The notes under the pieces were generated by a model. The model had not been told where the DNA came from, searched no databases, and saw nothing but the letters and a program-made list of their open reading frames with translations. From NCBI GenBank assembly GCA_963751395.1, contig CAVVUC010000003.1, positions 434,001 through 498,000 of the forward strand: a stretch of DNA of 64,000 nucleotides, written 5' to 3'. The position numbers and the translations under genes were made by a program. The stretch is from CAVVUC01 sp963751395 (GTDB lineage: Bacteria; Verrucomicrobiota; Verrucomicrobiia; Chthoniobacterales; Chthoniobacteraceae). This document shows positions 17,023-25,803 of this stretch, in pieces; the stretch's first letter is position 1; each line of letters starts with the position of its first letter.

Positions 17023-17937
17023 ATGACGTTTCAAGAGCTCGTGCCGTGTTGCGCGGCCTTGCTGCTGATGGCGGGGACAGCGCTGGCGGTCGAGCCGGCA
17101 GCATTGCGCGAGACCGCGATGCTCCCGCAGAGTGCCACACCGGCAACAGCGAAACAGCCACCGCTCAAGCTGATGGTGGGCGTGAACGACATCTACTGCA
17201 AGGACAGTTCCTGCAAGTGCATCGAGAACATCGCCACGCGTCAATACGGCGACTTTTGCCGCCAGCTCAAGGCACGCTACAACATCGAATTGGAGTTCGT
17301 TTACTTCCTCGAACCGTATGAACTGGACAAGGCGTTCCTCGAAGGAAAATTCGACGCGGTGTTGTGCAAGCCGTGGCTGGTCTTTCGACATTCCGAGGGG
17401 CGCAGCGAAAAAATGGTGCGGGTGGCCGACCTGCAAGGCCTGAACGGCGACACCGGCTTGTGGGGCATGGTCATCGTGCCGAAGGATTCGACCATCAAAA
17501 AACTGTCGGAAATTTCAGACCACCGCATCGCCTACGGCCAGCCCGACGCCTACGAGAAACATCAGGGCGCGCTGGAGTTGTTCCAGCGCGAAGGCGTCAA
17601 GATTGACCAAGCCAGGCTCGTAGAAAAGGCAAGCTGCCTGGAATGCCTCGACTTGCTGATGAAAAACGACGTTGATGCCGCGGTCATCAGCAACTACGCG
17701 CTGACGGCGGATTGCGCGGTGGACGTCACCACGCCGGATGCATTCCGGGTCATCGGGCGGACGAAGGAGATTCCGCTGACGAGCTTCATGGTTGATCTCA
17801 AGCGCGTGTCGCGTGAGGACGCCTTGCGGTTGCAGCAAGCCCTGACCGGGCTTTCGCGGGACGAATTGCCCGCATCCATGAGCGGCGGCGGCTTCGTCAA
17901 GCCGGCGGCGTGGAAAGTTCCCCGCGCCACGCCATGA
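17023..17937 (+). CDS. PhnD/SsuA/transferrin-like periplasmic binding protein, cysteine-rich
   Basis: 304 residues with a signal peptide (CCAALLLMAGTALAVEPA). The fold marks are LMVGVNDIYCKDSSCKCI, ELEFVYFLEPYELDKAFLEG, FDAVLCKPWLVFRHSE, GLWGMVIVPKDSTIKKLSEI and YALTADCAVDVTTPDAFRVI, as in phosphonate/phosphite-type binding proteins. Unlike PhnD it carries many Cys, including CKDSSCKC and CLEC, and there are no ABC ATPase or permease genes nearby. It therefore probably does not feed an importer. It may bind a ligand or metal for the redox proteins encoded after it. Its last four bases overlap the next start (ATGA). Confidence 0.85.
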   Translation: MTFQELVPCCAALLLMAGTALAVEPAALRETAMLPQSATPATAKQPPLKLMVGVNDIYCKDSSCKCIENIATRQYGDFCRQLKARYNIELEFVYFLEPYELDKAFLEGKFDAVLCKPWLVFRHSEGRSEKMVRVADLQGLNGDTGLWGMVIVPKDSTIKKLSEISDHRIAYGQPDAYEKHQGALELFQREGVKIDQARLVEKASCLECLDLLMKNDVDAAVISNYALTADCAVDVTTPDAFRVIGRTKEIPLTSFMVDLKRVSREDALRLQQALTGLSRDELPASMSGGGFVKPAAWKVPRATP

Positions 17938-18542
17938 AGCCGGAACCGACACGCCGAAAGTTTCTCCTGTGGCTGGGACGCGCACTCGGTGCGACCGCCC
18001 TGGCCGGCGTGGCGGTGCGGGTGTTGAGCCGAGCCAATCCGGATGCGGAGTTCATCCAGCCGCCGCACCGCTACGGCTGGCAGATCAATCCCGACAAATG
18101 CACTTACTGCAAGCGGTGCGCGACCGCCTGCGTGCGCCTTCCCGCGGCGGTCAAAGCGGTCAATGACCAGAAAAAATGTTCCAACTGCGTGGCCTGCTAC
18201 GGCCACCTTTGCGATCTGAAAACACCCAGCCGGCTGATCGCCACGACGGACAAGCCGGTCTGCTCCGTGAACGCCATCAAGCGCACGCCCCTGTTGGGCG
18301 GCCTTGACGGGGCCTATCGCTACACCATTGATGCGGACCGGTGCAACGGCTGCGGCCAGTGCGCGCTCCAGTGCAATCTCCACGGCAGCAAATCCATGTT
18401 CCTCATTATCCGGCCGGATCTTTGTCTCGGCTGCAATGAATGCGCCATCGCGCAAGTCTGCCCCAGCCAGGCCGTCGAGCGGGTGCCGCTTTATCCGGTG
18501 AACGATTTCAAGGGCATCTACCAGCCGGAACAAACGTCGTGA
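17934..18542 (+). CDS. Tat-exported 4Fe-4S ferredoxin (NapG-like)
   Basis: 202 residues. N-terminal twin-arginine signal TRRKFLLWLGRALGATALAG predicts folded export by Tat. Then come four 4Fe-4S style cysteine clusters: CTYCKRCATACVRLP, CSNCVACYGHLCDL, CNGCGQCALQCNLHG and CLGCNECAIAQVCPSQA. NapG and NosG are related polyferredoxins that pass electrons from quinol dehydrogenase NapH/NosH to periplasmic reductases. The start at 17934 overlaps the previous stop (ATGA), and the stop overlaps the next gene's GTG (GTGA), so the whole operon is translationally coupled. Confidence 0.88.
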   Translation: MKPEPTRRKFLLWLGRALGATALAGVAVRVLSRANPDAEFIQPPHRYGWQINPDKCTYCKRCATACVRLPAAVKAVNDQKKCSNCVACYGHLCDLKTPSRLIATTDKPVCSVNAIKRTPLLGGLDGAYRYTIDADRCNGCGQCALQCNLHGSKSMFLIIRPDLCLGCNECAIAQVCPSQAVERVPLYPVNDFKGIYQPEQTS

Positions 18543-19582
18543 CGCCCCTGGCCCAGGCCTTTTTCCCCCCGGCGGGACGATGGCGCAAGCTGTCCGGCTG
18601 CCTGCTGGCCGTGCTGGTGATGCTGATTGCCCACGGACACGCGCTGGCGGCAGAGGAGACCGCGTTTGATCCGGGAAAGGCAACCGGCCCGGAAATCCAG
18701 GCCTTCCGCGACGAGTGGGTGCCACAGGAATATCCCTCGCCGGCACGGGCCTGGTTCTATGCCGACGTGGCGGTGCTGACGGGACTGCTATTGAGCGGAA
18801 CCTGGCTGGTTCGCCAACACCGGCCCGCGCGATGGATTTCGGCGCAACTGGCGCTGGCACTGCTTTATTCTGGAATCATCCGGGGCGGCTGCATCTGTCC
18901 GGTGGGCGCCACGGCCAATGTCCTGCTGGGCGTCTCGCATCCGGAACTGGTCGGGCTGGCCACGCTGGCGCTTTTCCTCACGCCGCTGGTCGCGGCTTTG
19001 GTGAGCGGCCGTATTTTTTGCGGCGCGGTTTGTCCGCTGGGCGCAGTGCAACAACTGCTTTCGCGAAACAACGCCCGGCCGCTGCCGCGCTGGCTGCACC
19101 GCTTCCTGCTGGTGTTGCCCGCAGTCATTTTGCTGGCAACCGGCGTCTTTGTTTGGACGGGACTCGGTTTCCTGCCCTGCCAGCTTGACCCCTACAAGCC
19201 ATTTTTTTTCCAAGGCCACGCCCTTGTGCAAAAACTGACCGCGATGCTCTCGTTGAAGCATGTCGAAGCCGGCTGGATTCTGGCTGGCAGCGGCCTGGCC
19301 TGGGCGATTCTGGCGGCGGCCCTGATTGCCGGCTGGTTCATTCCGCGCGTTTTTTGCCGCTACGTCTGCCCCTACAGCGTGCTGCTGGGACTGCTGGCGG
19401 CAGTGGGATTTTGGCGGCGGAAAATTGACGCCGACGCCTGCATCCAGTGCAGCCGCTGCGTGAAACAATGCCCGGTGCAGGCCATCCAACCTTCGGCGGA
19501 TGGAAAGGCCTTCAAACTTTCTTCCTATCAATGCGTGCAATGCGGCCTCTGCTCCGGGGTTTGCAAACAACGGGCCGTTTAA
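18539..19582 (+). CDS. Polytopic 4Fe-4S quinol dehydrogenase-like protein (NapH/NosR C-terminal type)
   Basis: 347 residues from the GTG at 18539. Membrane helices include LSGCLLAVLVMLIAHGHALA, a signal-like first helix, VLTGLLLSGTWLV, LALALLYSGIIRGGCICPVG and LALFLTPLVAALVSG. Cysteine motifs CICPVG, CGAVCPLGAVQQL and CRYVCPYSVLLG are the conserved CxxxCP pairs of the NapH/NosR/RdxA family. The soluble tail has two classical 4Fe-4S clusters, CIQCSRCVKQCPVQAI and CVQCGLCSGVC. The NosR FMN-binding domain is absent. With the NapG-like protein it should move electrons from quinol to the periplasm, but no terminal reductase is in the window. Confidence 0.88.
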   Translation: MTPLAQAFFPPAGRWRKLSGCLLAVLVMLIAHGHALAAEETAFDPGKATGPEIQAFRDEWVPQEYPSPARAWFYADVAVLTGLLLSGTWLVRQHRPARWISAQLALALLYSGIIRGGCICPVGATANVLLGVSHPELVGLATLALFLTPLVAALVSGRIFCGAVCPLGAVQQLLSRNNARPLPRWLHRFLLVLPAVILLATGVFVWTGLGFLPCQLDPYKPFFFQGHALVQKLTAMLSLKHVEAGWILAGSGLAWAILAAALIAGWFIPRVFCRYVCPYSVLLGLLAAVGFWRRKIDADACIQCSRCVKQCPVQAIQPSADGKAFKLSSYQCVQCGLCSGVCKQRAV

Positions 19583-20068
19583 GGGACAACAAAATGCGGC
19601 CGCGTCTGGATGGGGAGCGTCGGCTCATTTGACTCTACTCCGTAAATAGGCCGAAATCGGTCAAAACTAGCCAAATAACGACGGACGCGGCTGTCTCGAA
19701 ATTTACATGCTGCGTGGTGAACGCAGTTCATGGGGACTCGTTCCCAAAGTTCGCCCCGCGCGCTTTGGGAACGCAGGATCGCTTGAAACTCCGTTTCCAT
19801 CATGACAGCCTGTCCGAACGATGCGCAAGAGCTACCATGTCCGCGAAAAGGAACGCGCCCTCCGACTGGGTGGCGTCGCCCGAGCACTGGCGATTCTCTT
19901 CGGCGCACGAATGGTTGCCTGGGGCAATTCCGATGGTGTGTTGTCACGCATGGCGATGAAGCGGGAAACGGAGTTTCAAGAAAGGACGAGGGGGAAAGCC
20001 GGCCTTGCGGGGAATTGGGAGCTGGCAAAATCAGTGGATGACGGCTTCGGAAGGGGGCGTTTCTTATC
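19583..20068. other. Intergenic region with nested inverted repeats
   Basis: 486 bp with no convincing gene. It holds a hairpin CTGCGT/ACGCAG at 19710-19726 and a 10-bp arm repeat GTTCCCAAAG/CTTTGGGAAC at 19740-19772. A perfect 17-bp inverted repeat (CTTGAAACTCCGTTTCC at 19782-19798, complement at 19964-19980) is separated by 165 bp. The 17-bp sequence recurs with one change at 63985-63999. Confidence 0.6.
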
Positions 20069-21691
20069 ATGAATCCCTGGGTTCTCGACGGCCTCGTCAT
20101 TGCGGCTTACTTCATCGTCGTCATCTGGATCGGCCTGTACAAAGGACGCGGCGACACTTCGATGGAAGGCTTCGCGACAGGCAATCGCAGCATCCCGTGG
20201 TGGGCGGTGCTGGCTTCGATCCTTGCGGCGGAGATCAGCGCCGCCACATTCCTTGGCGCGCCCGGCGAAGGTTATGCGCTGCGCAATTTTACCTACGCGC
20301 AACTCGCGATCGGCACGATCCTCGCGCGCGTCATCATCGCGTTTCTCTTCATCAAGCCGTTCTACGATTATCGGGTTGTCTCGATTTACGAATTCCTGCT
20401 CGTCCGATTCGGGACGCGGACCAAGAACGCCGCGTCCGCTGTTTTTCTGATCACGCGCGCGCTGGCCAGCGGCACGCGGCTCTATGTCGCGGCGGTCGTG
20501 CTGGTGCTCGGTTATGAAATGATCGCGGGCGTAAAACTCGCGCCGATGCAGGAGGTGGGGATCTATGTCGGCTCGCTTGCTTTTCTCACGGCGGTCACTG
20601 CTGTTTATACAGCGCTCGGCGGAATCAAGGCGGTCGTCTGGACCGACGTGATCCAGGCGAGCATCATGTTCGGCGCGCTTGGCTTCGCCATCTACACGCT
20701 GCTGCACCACATTCCGGGCGGCTGGGGTGGCGTGACGAAAGTTCTGACCGCTCCGAAGGACTTCGCGTTTCTCGACACGGGCATCGTCGCGGGCGCTGGT
20801 CTGTGGCCGAACGTGAAGGGCATCCTCGAAAGCGAATACACGATCTGGGCGGCGTTTTTCGGTGCGACGTTTTTGACGATGGCCACGCACGGCACGGATC
20901 AGGACATGGTGCAGCGGATGCTCACCGCAAAAGATCACGTCCGCAGCCGGCTCGCCTTGATTCTATCGGGCCTGGCGGACCTCCCGATCGTGCTTTGCTT
21001 TCTTCTCGTCGGCATTTTGCTGTGGGCGTTTTACCAGGAACCCGGAAAGCAAAACCCCTTTGCGCATTACATCCTCGAACAAATGCCCGCCGGCGTGCGC
21101 GGCCTTCTCATCGCGGGCATTTTCGCCACCGCGATGGGCTCGCTGAGCACCGCTCTGAACGCGCTTGCCACGAGTTTCACCGAAGACTGGTACATGCCTT
21201 ACATCCGGCCCGGCGCGACGGATCGCCAGGTGGTGCGCGCCGCTCGAATCAGCACGGTCGTGTTTTCGATCGTTCTCATCATCATCGGCTCGATCACCGC
21301 CTACGCCGTGATCGTCCTTCACTCGCGCGTGATCCCGATCGTGCTTGGCATCTTCGGCTACACGTACGGTTCCCTGCTCGGCATTTTCCTCGTCGGCATG
21401 GTGACGAAAAGCCGTGGCAGCAACTCTGGGAACCTGCTCGCCATGGCTTGCGGTTTTGTTTTCGTCGCGATCCTGAGCGGCCTGCACAACGACATCTGGC
21501 GGCTGCTTCATCCGCTCCCCAACGGCGCACCTCCACTGCCGCCGCTCTGGCTGCCGGGCTGGCTGCCCACAATCGAGTTTCCGTGGCGGATCACGTTCGG
21601 AACGATCCTTACTTTCGGCATCGCGGTGTGGTTTCCGACACCTCGTGAACAAGTCGAAATTGCGCGCAAGCACATTGCGACAGTTGTGTGA
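20069..21691 (+). CDS. Sodium:solute symporter (SSS family)
   Basis: 540 residues with about 13 hydrophobic helices. Family marks: NRSIPWWAVLASILAAEISA, then TFLGAPGEGYAL (the sodium-site region), YEFLLVRFGTRTKNAAS, ALASGTRLYVAAVVL, YTALGGIKAVVWTDVIQ, TMATHGTDQDMVQRMLTAKD and GIFATAMGSLSTALNALATS. The TxGTDQDxVQR motif and the helix after it fit transporters for sugars, inositol or organic acids. The substrate cannot be named. It stands alone, with repeat-rich DNA upstream and the dnaA control region downstream. Confidence 0.9.
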   Translation: MNPWVLDGLVIAAYFIVVIWIGLYKGRGDTSMEGFATGNRSIPWWAVLASILAAEISAATFLGAPGEGYALRNFTYAQLAIGTILARVIIAFLFIKPFYDYRVVSIYEFLLVRFGTRTKNAASAVFLITRALASGTRLYVAAVVLVLGYEMIAGVKLAPMQEVGIYVGSLAFLTAVTAVYTALGGIKAVVWTDVIQASIMFGALGFAIYTLLHHIPGGWGGVTKVLTAPKDFAFLDTGIVAGAGLWPNVKGILESEYTIWAAFFGATFLTMATHGTDQDMVQRMLTAKDHVRSRLALILSGLADLPIVLCFLLVGILLWAFYQEPGKQNPFAHYILEQMPAGVRGLLIAGIFATAMGSLSTALNALATSFTEDWYMPYIRPGATDRQVVRAARISTVVFSIVLIIIGSITAYAVIVLHSRVIPIVLGIFGYTYGSLLGIFLVGMVTKSRGSNSGNLLAMACGFVFVAILSGLHNDIWRLLHPLPNGAPPLPPLWLPGWLPTIEFPWRITFGTILTFGIAVWFPTPREQVEIARKHIATVV

Positions 21692-22147
21692 CTTCGGCGT
21701 GACGATCGTGCAACGCGCTTGGAATCTTGGCTCTGGATTCGGTCAAGCGAAAACACGTGATTTTTGAAAATTTAGTTGGGGCAAATTCGGGATTTTTTCT
21801 TGTCGGAAAAAACGTCGGTCATTACTCTGTCGCCGTTGGCGGAGAGGATAGGGAATGCCTGTGAATAACTTGTGAACAATCTGACGAAAAATCTAACTAC
21901 GACGCCGACAGGCAAGAATCCAAGACTTGCGGCCGGTTTCGTCCCCCGAAACAGCACGGTTCCTGTGTTCCACAGGATTGAGATTCTCAAGTCGTTGAAA
22001 ATGAACGGCTTGAACGTATCCAGTTTCGCTTCCGCCACTCGCCAAAATCGTCTCGTTCCCGCTCAAACCCCTGATTTCCAGCAAGCTGCCGGTCGTTTCA
22101 GCCGGCTCTTTTCGCTGCGGAACATTATCTGAAAGGATGGTGGATAA
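21692..22147. promoter_or_regulatory. dnaA upstream region with DnaA-box-like sites (candidate oriC or autoregulatory region)
   Basis: 456 bp. Two DnaA-box-like 9-mers, TGTGAATAA (21860-21868, complement TTATTCACA) and TGTGAACAA (21871-21879), lie eleven bases apart, about one helical turn. Weaker sites are TGTTCCACA at 21966-21974 and GGTGGATAA at 22139-22147, immediately before the dnaA ATG. An AT-rich stretch with T- and A-runs lies at 21756-21800. Such spacing is usual for origins or dnaA autoregulation. No strand-bias or melting calculation was possible. Confidence 0.5.
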
Positions 22148-23506
22148 ATGCCCCCGATAGACAAGAATCTTGCACTCATTTGGAAGAGCATCGCCGACTC
22201 GATCGGCGCACAAATCAGCGCCGATTGCTTTCGCCGTTGGTTCGCTGCCGTGGAACTCATACAGGCTGACGAGGAGCAGCTCACCCTGCGTGTTCCGAAC
22301 ACGATTTACCAGCTATGGATCGAGTCGAATTACCTCCAGTTGCTTCATAATTCGATCCTGAACGTCCTGGGCAGCCCCCGCACCGTGAGGTTTGATGTCC
22401 AGAGCCAGCCGGTGGAAAAGCCGGAGACGCCGAAGCCGGTGCCCGCCAGGGTGAAAGAGCCCGAGCCGGCAGCGGTCCAGGCGAATTCAAATGGCATGAG
22501 TTCGCGGAACACATTCGAGTCGTTCGTCGTCGGGCAGAACAACCAGTTTGCGCATGCCGCCGCGCTCGCCGTGGCTCAAGCCCCTTCAAAAAGCTATAAC
22601 CCGCTGTTCGTGTATGGAGGAGTCGGCCTCGGGAAGACGCATCTCATGCATGCCGTTGGCCAATACGTCGCGTCGCGGAGCAAGAGCACGAAAGTCATTT
22701 ATATCTCCAGCGAGCGGTTCACGAACGAATTCATCGACGCAATCCAGAACAACCAGCTCGTAAAATTCCGGAAACGCTATCGCCAGGCCGACGTGTTGTT
22801 GATCGACGACATCCAGTTTCTCTCCGGCAAGGAGCGTTCCCAGGAGGAGTTTTTCCACACATTCAACACGCTTTTCGACGGTCACAAACAGATCGTGCTT
22901 TCGAGCGACCGGCCCCCGAGCGAGATCGCCAACCTCGAAGCGCGGCTCGTCTCGCGCTTCGAATGGGGCCTGACTGCGGAGCTGCAACCGCCCGACATCG
23001 AGACGCGCGTCGCCATTTTGAGAAAGAAGGCGCAGTCGCTTCATGTGAAGCTCGAACCTTCGATCCTGGAATTCCTGGCCCAGCGGATTCGCACAAACGT
23101 CCGGCGCCTCGAGGGTGCGCTGATGCGCGTGGCCACCTACGCCTCACTTCATGAAGGCAGGTTCACCATGGAGGAGATCGAGCGCCTCCTGAAAGACATC
23201 TTGCAGGAAGAGGCGCGACGCTCGATCACCATCGAGCAAATCCAGAAACGGGTTGCCGAACACTTCGATGTGCGCATCGCCGACATGACCAGCAAGCGGC
23301 GGCCCAACAACATCGCCTTTCCACGCCAGATCGCGATGTATCTCTCGCGCGAACTCACAAAGGCGTCGCTCAACGAGATCGGCGAGGCCTTTGGCGGACG
23401 CGATCACGGCACGGTTCTTCACGCGCATCGCCTGGTGAAAAGCAGGATGACCGAGGAGAAACTGCGCCAGACCATTTCGCTTCTCGACAGCCAGCTCAAC
23501 CGCTGA
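22148..23506 (+). CDS. dnaA: Chromosomal replication initiator protein
   Basis: 452 residues. Initiates replication by binding DnaA boxes and loading DnaB. Domain I is at residues 1-85, then a variable linker (KPETPKPVPARVKEPEPAA). The AAA+ domain has FVVGQNNQFAHAAALAVA, Walker A YGGVGLGKTHLMHA, Walker B LLIDDIQFLSGK, and RLVSRFEWGLTAEL. DNA-binding domain IV ends with FPRQIAMYLSRELTKASLNE and FGGRDHGTVLHAHR, the signature. ATG at 22148 is preceded by a purine-rich AAGGATGG. dnaN does not follow; a convergent argD lies downstream. Confidence 0.98.
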   Translation: MPPIDKNLALIWKSIADSIGAQISADCFRRWFAAVELIQADEEQLTLRVPNTIYQLWIESNYLQLLHNSILNVLGSPRTVRFDVQSQPVEKPETPKPVPARVKEPEPAAVQANSNGMSSRNTFESFVVGQNNQFAHAAALAVAQAPSKSYNPLFVYGGVGLGKTHLMHAVGQYVASRSKSTKVIYISSERFTNEFIDAIQNNQLVKFRKRYRQADVLLIDDIQFLSGKERSQEEFFHTFNTLFDGHKQIVLSSDRPPSEIANLEARLVSRFEWGLTAELQPPDIETRVAILRKKAQSLHVKLEPSILEFLAQRIRTNVRRLEGALMRVATYASLHEGRFTMEEIERLLKDILQEEARRSITIEQIQKRVAEHFDVRIADMTSKRRPNNIAFPRQIAMYLSRELTKASLNEIGEAFGGRDHGTVLHAHRLVKSRMTEEKLRQTISLLDSQLNR

Positions 23507-23536
23507 GGCCGATCGCGAAAATAACGCGGCGATGGC

Positions 23537-24850
23537 TCACTTGCGGCCCTGTGCTTTCGAGAGCACGCGCCGCAGAATGCCAACCGCTTCGTCGATCTCG
23601 GAACGCGTGACGTTCAGCGGCGGCAGCCAGCGGATCGCGTGTGTGCCGCTCGGCACCGTCAGCAGCCGTGCTTCGTGCAACCGATCGACAAGCCACAACG
23701 ACGGCGGGCGGTCGCCTGCTTTCACACGCCCGGCAAAATCCTTCACCAGCTCGATGCCGATCATCAGCCCCACGCCGCGCACTTCTGCGATCAGGGGCGA
23801 GTTGAGCTGTTCAAGCGCGTTCTTGGCGTAAGCGCCAAGAGTGCGGGCATTTTCGAGCAAGCCTTCGCCCTCAATGACATCGAGCACTTCCAGCGCGCCG
23901 GTGCAGACCAGCGGCGTTCCGCCGAAGGTGGTTCCGTGCGAACCGGGGCCGAGGATGTCCGCAAGACTCGACGTTTGTCCGTTCTTCAGTGCGATGCGTT
24001 TGTCGCGGACCCAGACCGCTCCAAGCGGAAACCCGCCCGCGATTCCTTTTGCCCAACTGATCGCGTCCGGAACGACATCCGGCGCGATGCTTCTCCAGCC
24101 GCACCAGTCGCCCGTGCGCCCGAGGCCGCATTGCACCTCGTCCAGCATCATCAGCAAACCGCGTTGGTCGCAGATGTCGCGCACTTCGCGGAGGAATTTC
24201 GCGGTCGCGGGCTTGATTCCGCTCTCGCCTTGAATTGGCTCCAGCAGAATCGCGACGGTTCGCGGGGTGAGCGCGGAGACCAACGCGGGCGTGTCGTTGA
24301 ATGGAGCGTGAATGAACCCTTCGACCATCGGCTCGAAGCCTTTCTTCACCTTGTCCTGGCCGGTCGCCGAGATGCCGGCGAGAGTGCGCCCGTGGAACGA
24401 CTGGTCAAACGCGAGAACCTCGAACCGGTTCAGCTCAGGCTCAATCAATTCACCGACTGTGTGCGTCGGAGGCGGCGGCATCGAGTCGTGTCCGAATTTG
24501 CGCGCGATTTTGTAGAGCGCCTCGTTGGCTTCCGCTCCGCTGTTGCAGAAAAAGACTTTGCCCGGCTCGCCAACCAGCTCCACAAGCCGTTTCGCGAGCA
24601 GCCCCTGCGGCCGGGTGTAGTAGAGATTCGAGGTGTGAACGAGCGTGCCGAGCTGGCGGGAGAGTGCTTCGATGACCCGCGGGTGGCAATGCCCGATCGA
24701 GCACACGGCGATGCCGGCGCCGAAATCAAGATAGCGGTTTCCGTCTTCGTCCCAGACATGACAACCCTCCCCGCGCGCGAACTGCAGATTGAACCGCCCG
24801 TAGTTCGGAACAACGTAGCGTTGGAATAATTCGAGCGTGCTGGGTTCCAT
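23537..24850 (-). CDS. argD: Acetylornithine aminotransferase-like class III PLP transaminase
   Basis: 437 residues, PLP-dependent. In arginine synthesis ArgD converts N-acetylglutamate semialdehyde to N-acetylornithine. Visible: DFGAGIAVCSIGHCHPRVIE, FFCNSGAEANEALYKIARKF, SFHGRTLAGISATGQDKVKK, LMMLDEVQCGLGRTGDWCGW (the DEVQ Asp pairing the PLP ring) and ISWAKGIAGGFPLGAVW with the Schiff-base Lys in AKG. Last gene of the argC-argJ-argB-argD cluster. It is longer than typical ArgD (about 400 residues) because of a loop after residue 120 (PPPPTHTVGELIEPEL), as in some class III relatives, so another specificity is possible. Confidence 0.9.
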   Translation of the reverse strand: MEPSTLELFQRYVVPNYGRFNLQFARGEGCHVWDEDGNRYLDFGAGIAVCSIGHCHPRVIEALSRQLGTLVHTSNLYYTRPQGLLAKRLVELVGEPGKVFFCNSGAEANEALYKIARKFGHDSMPPPPTHTVGELIEPELNRFEVLAFDQSFHGRTLAGISATGQDKVKKGFEPMVEGFIHAPFNDTPALVSALTPRTVAILLEPIQGESGIKPATAKFLREVRDICDQRGLLMMLDEVQCGLGRTGDWCGWRSIAPDVVPDAISWAKGIAGGFPLGAVWVRDKRIALKNGQTSSLADILGPGSHGTTFGGTPLVCTGALEVLDVIEGEGLLENARTLGAYAKNALEQLNSPLIAEVRGVGLMIGIELVKDFAGRVKAGDRPPSLWLVDRLHEARLLTVPSGTHAIRWLPPLNVTRSEIDEAVGILRRVLSKAQGRK

Positions 24851-24857
24851 ATTCTTG

Positions 24858-24917
24858 CTCCTGTTCCTATTCCTGCTCCTTTTTCCGACTGAGCAAGAGC
24901 AGGAATAGGAATAGGAG
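24858..24917. repeat. Hairpin repeat with GGAATA-type tandem arms
   Basis: 21-nt arms at 24858-24878 and 24897-24917 (20/21 complementary) separated by an 18-nt loop. Each arm is a degenerate tandem of CCTATT/AATAGG. It fills the gap between argB and argD on the minus strand. A structured element in the mRNA there could affect argD expression; that is inference. Confidence 0.7.
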
Positions 24918-24919
24918 TA

Positions 24920-25798
24920 TTACGGCATAATTTCCGTCCCGACCCCGGAGTTGGTGAAAATCTCGAGCAGCAGCGAGTGGGCGATCCGTCCGTCGATGAA
25001 ATGCACTTTGCCGACGCCTTGATCGAGCGAGCGCACGGCCGACTGCACCTTGGGAATCATGCCGCCTTCGATGACTTCGTCCTCCAGCAATTTGGCAATC
25101 ATCTCACGGTTCACTGACGGAATCAGCGAGTCCGCTTCGGCGGGATTGCGCATGATGCCGAGCACGTCACTGAGAAAGATGAGCTTCGATGCTTTCAACT
25201 CGCCAGCGATCGCCCCCGCTGCGACGTCCGCATTCACGTTCAGCGCGACGCCAAGCGCATCCTGAGAGATCGGTGAGATCACCGGAACGGTCTCCTCGGC
25301 AACGGCTTTTTGAACCGCGTCGAGGTTCAATCCGACGACGTCGCCGATGAATCCAAGATCGGTGACCGGTTTTTTCCCAGTCGCGACCGGCTCGATCTTT
25401 TGCGCCTGGATAACGCGCTTTCCCGAAATTCCAACCGCCCTGCCGCCGAACTCGTTGATCGTGGCGACAATCTTCGGGTTGATCGTTCCGTCGAGCGTCT
25501 CTTCGACGATCCGGATCGTTTTTTCATCGGTAACTCGCAGGCCGTTGATGAACTTCGCCTTCAATCCGGCCTCGCGCATTTTGTCGGTGATCGCCTTGCC
25601 GCCGCCATGGACGACGACCGGGTTGATGCCGACAGCTTCGAGGAAAACAATGTCCCTCAACAGCCGCTCGACTGAGTGTTCGTCGTCCATCGCGCTCCCT
25701 CCGTATTTGATGACGAAAAGGTGACCGCGATATTTTTGAATGTAAGGAAGCGCCTCGATGAGAGCTTCGGCGCGTGCAAGGTGAGTTGGATTCGCCAT
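24920..25798 (-). CDS. argB: Acetylglutamate kinase
   Basis: 292 residues. Phosphorylates N-acetylglutamate, the second arginine step. Amino-acid kinase fold: YGGSAMDDEHSVERLLRDIV, the phosphate-binding VHGGGKAITDKMREAGL, FINGLRVTDEKTIRIVEETL, NVNADVAAGAIAGELKASKL and EGGMIPKVQSAVRSLDQGVG, all highly conserved. It ends 69 bp before argD and starts 5 bp after argJ, so argJ and argB are probably translated together. The N-terminal helix (EALIEALPYIQKY) before the fold suggests arginine-sensitive hexamers, as known for long-N-terminus ArgB. Confidence 0.97.
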   Translation of the reverse strand: MANPTHLARAEALIEALPYIQKYRGHLFVIKYGGSAMDDEHSVERLLRDIVFLEAVGINPVVVHGGGKAITDKMREAGLKAKFINGLRVTDEKTIRIVEETLDGTINPKIVATINEFGGRAVGISGKRVIQAQKIEPVATGKKPVTDLGFIGDVVGLNLDAVQKAVAEETVPVISPISQDALGVALNVNADVAAGAIAGELKASKLIFLSDVLGIMRNPAEADSLIPSVNREMIAKLLEDEVIEGGMIPKVQSAVRSLDQGVGKVHFIDGRIAHSLLLEIFTNSGVGTEIMP

Positions 25799-25803
25799 AA
25801 GAA

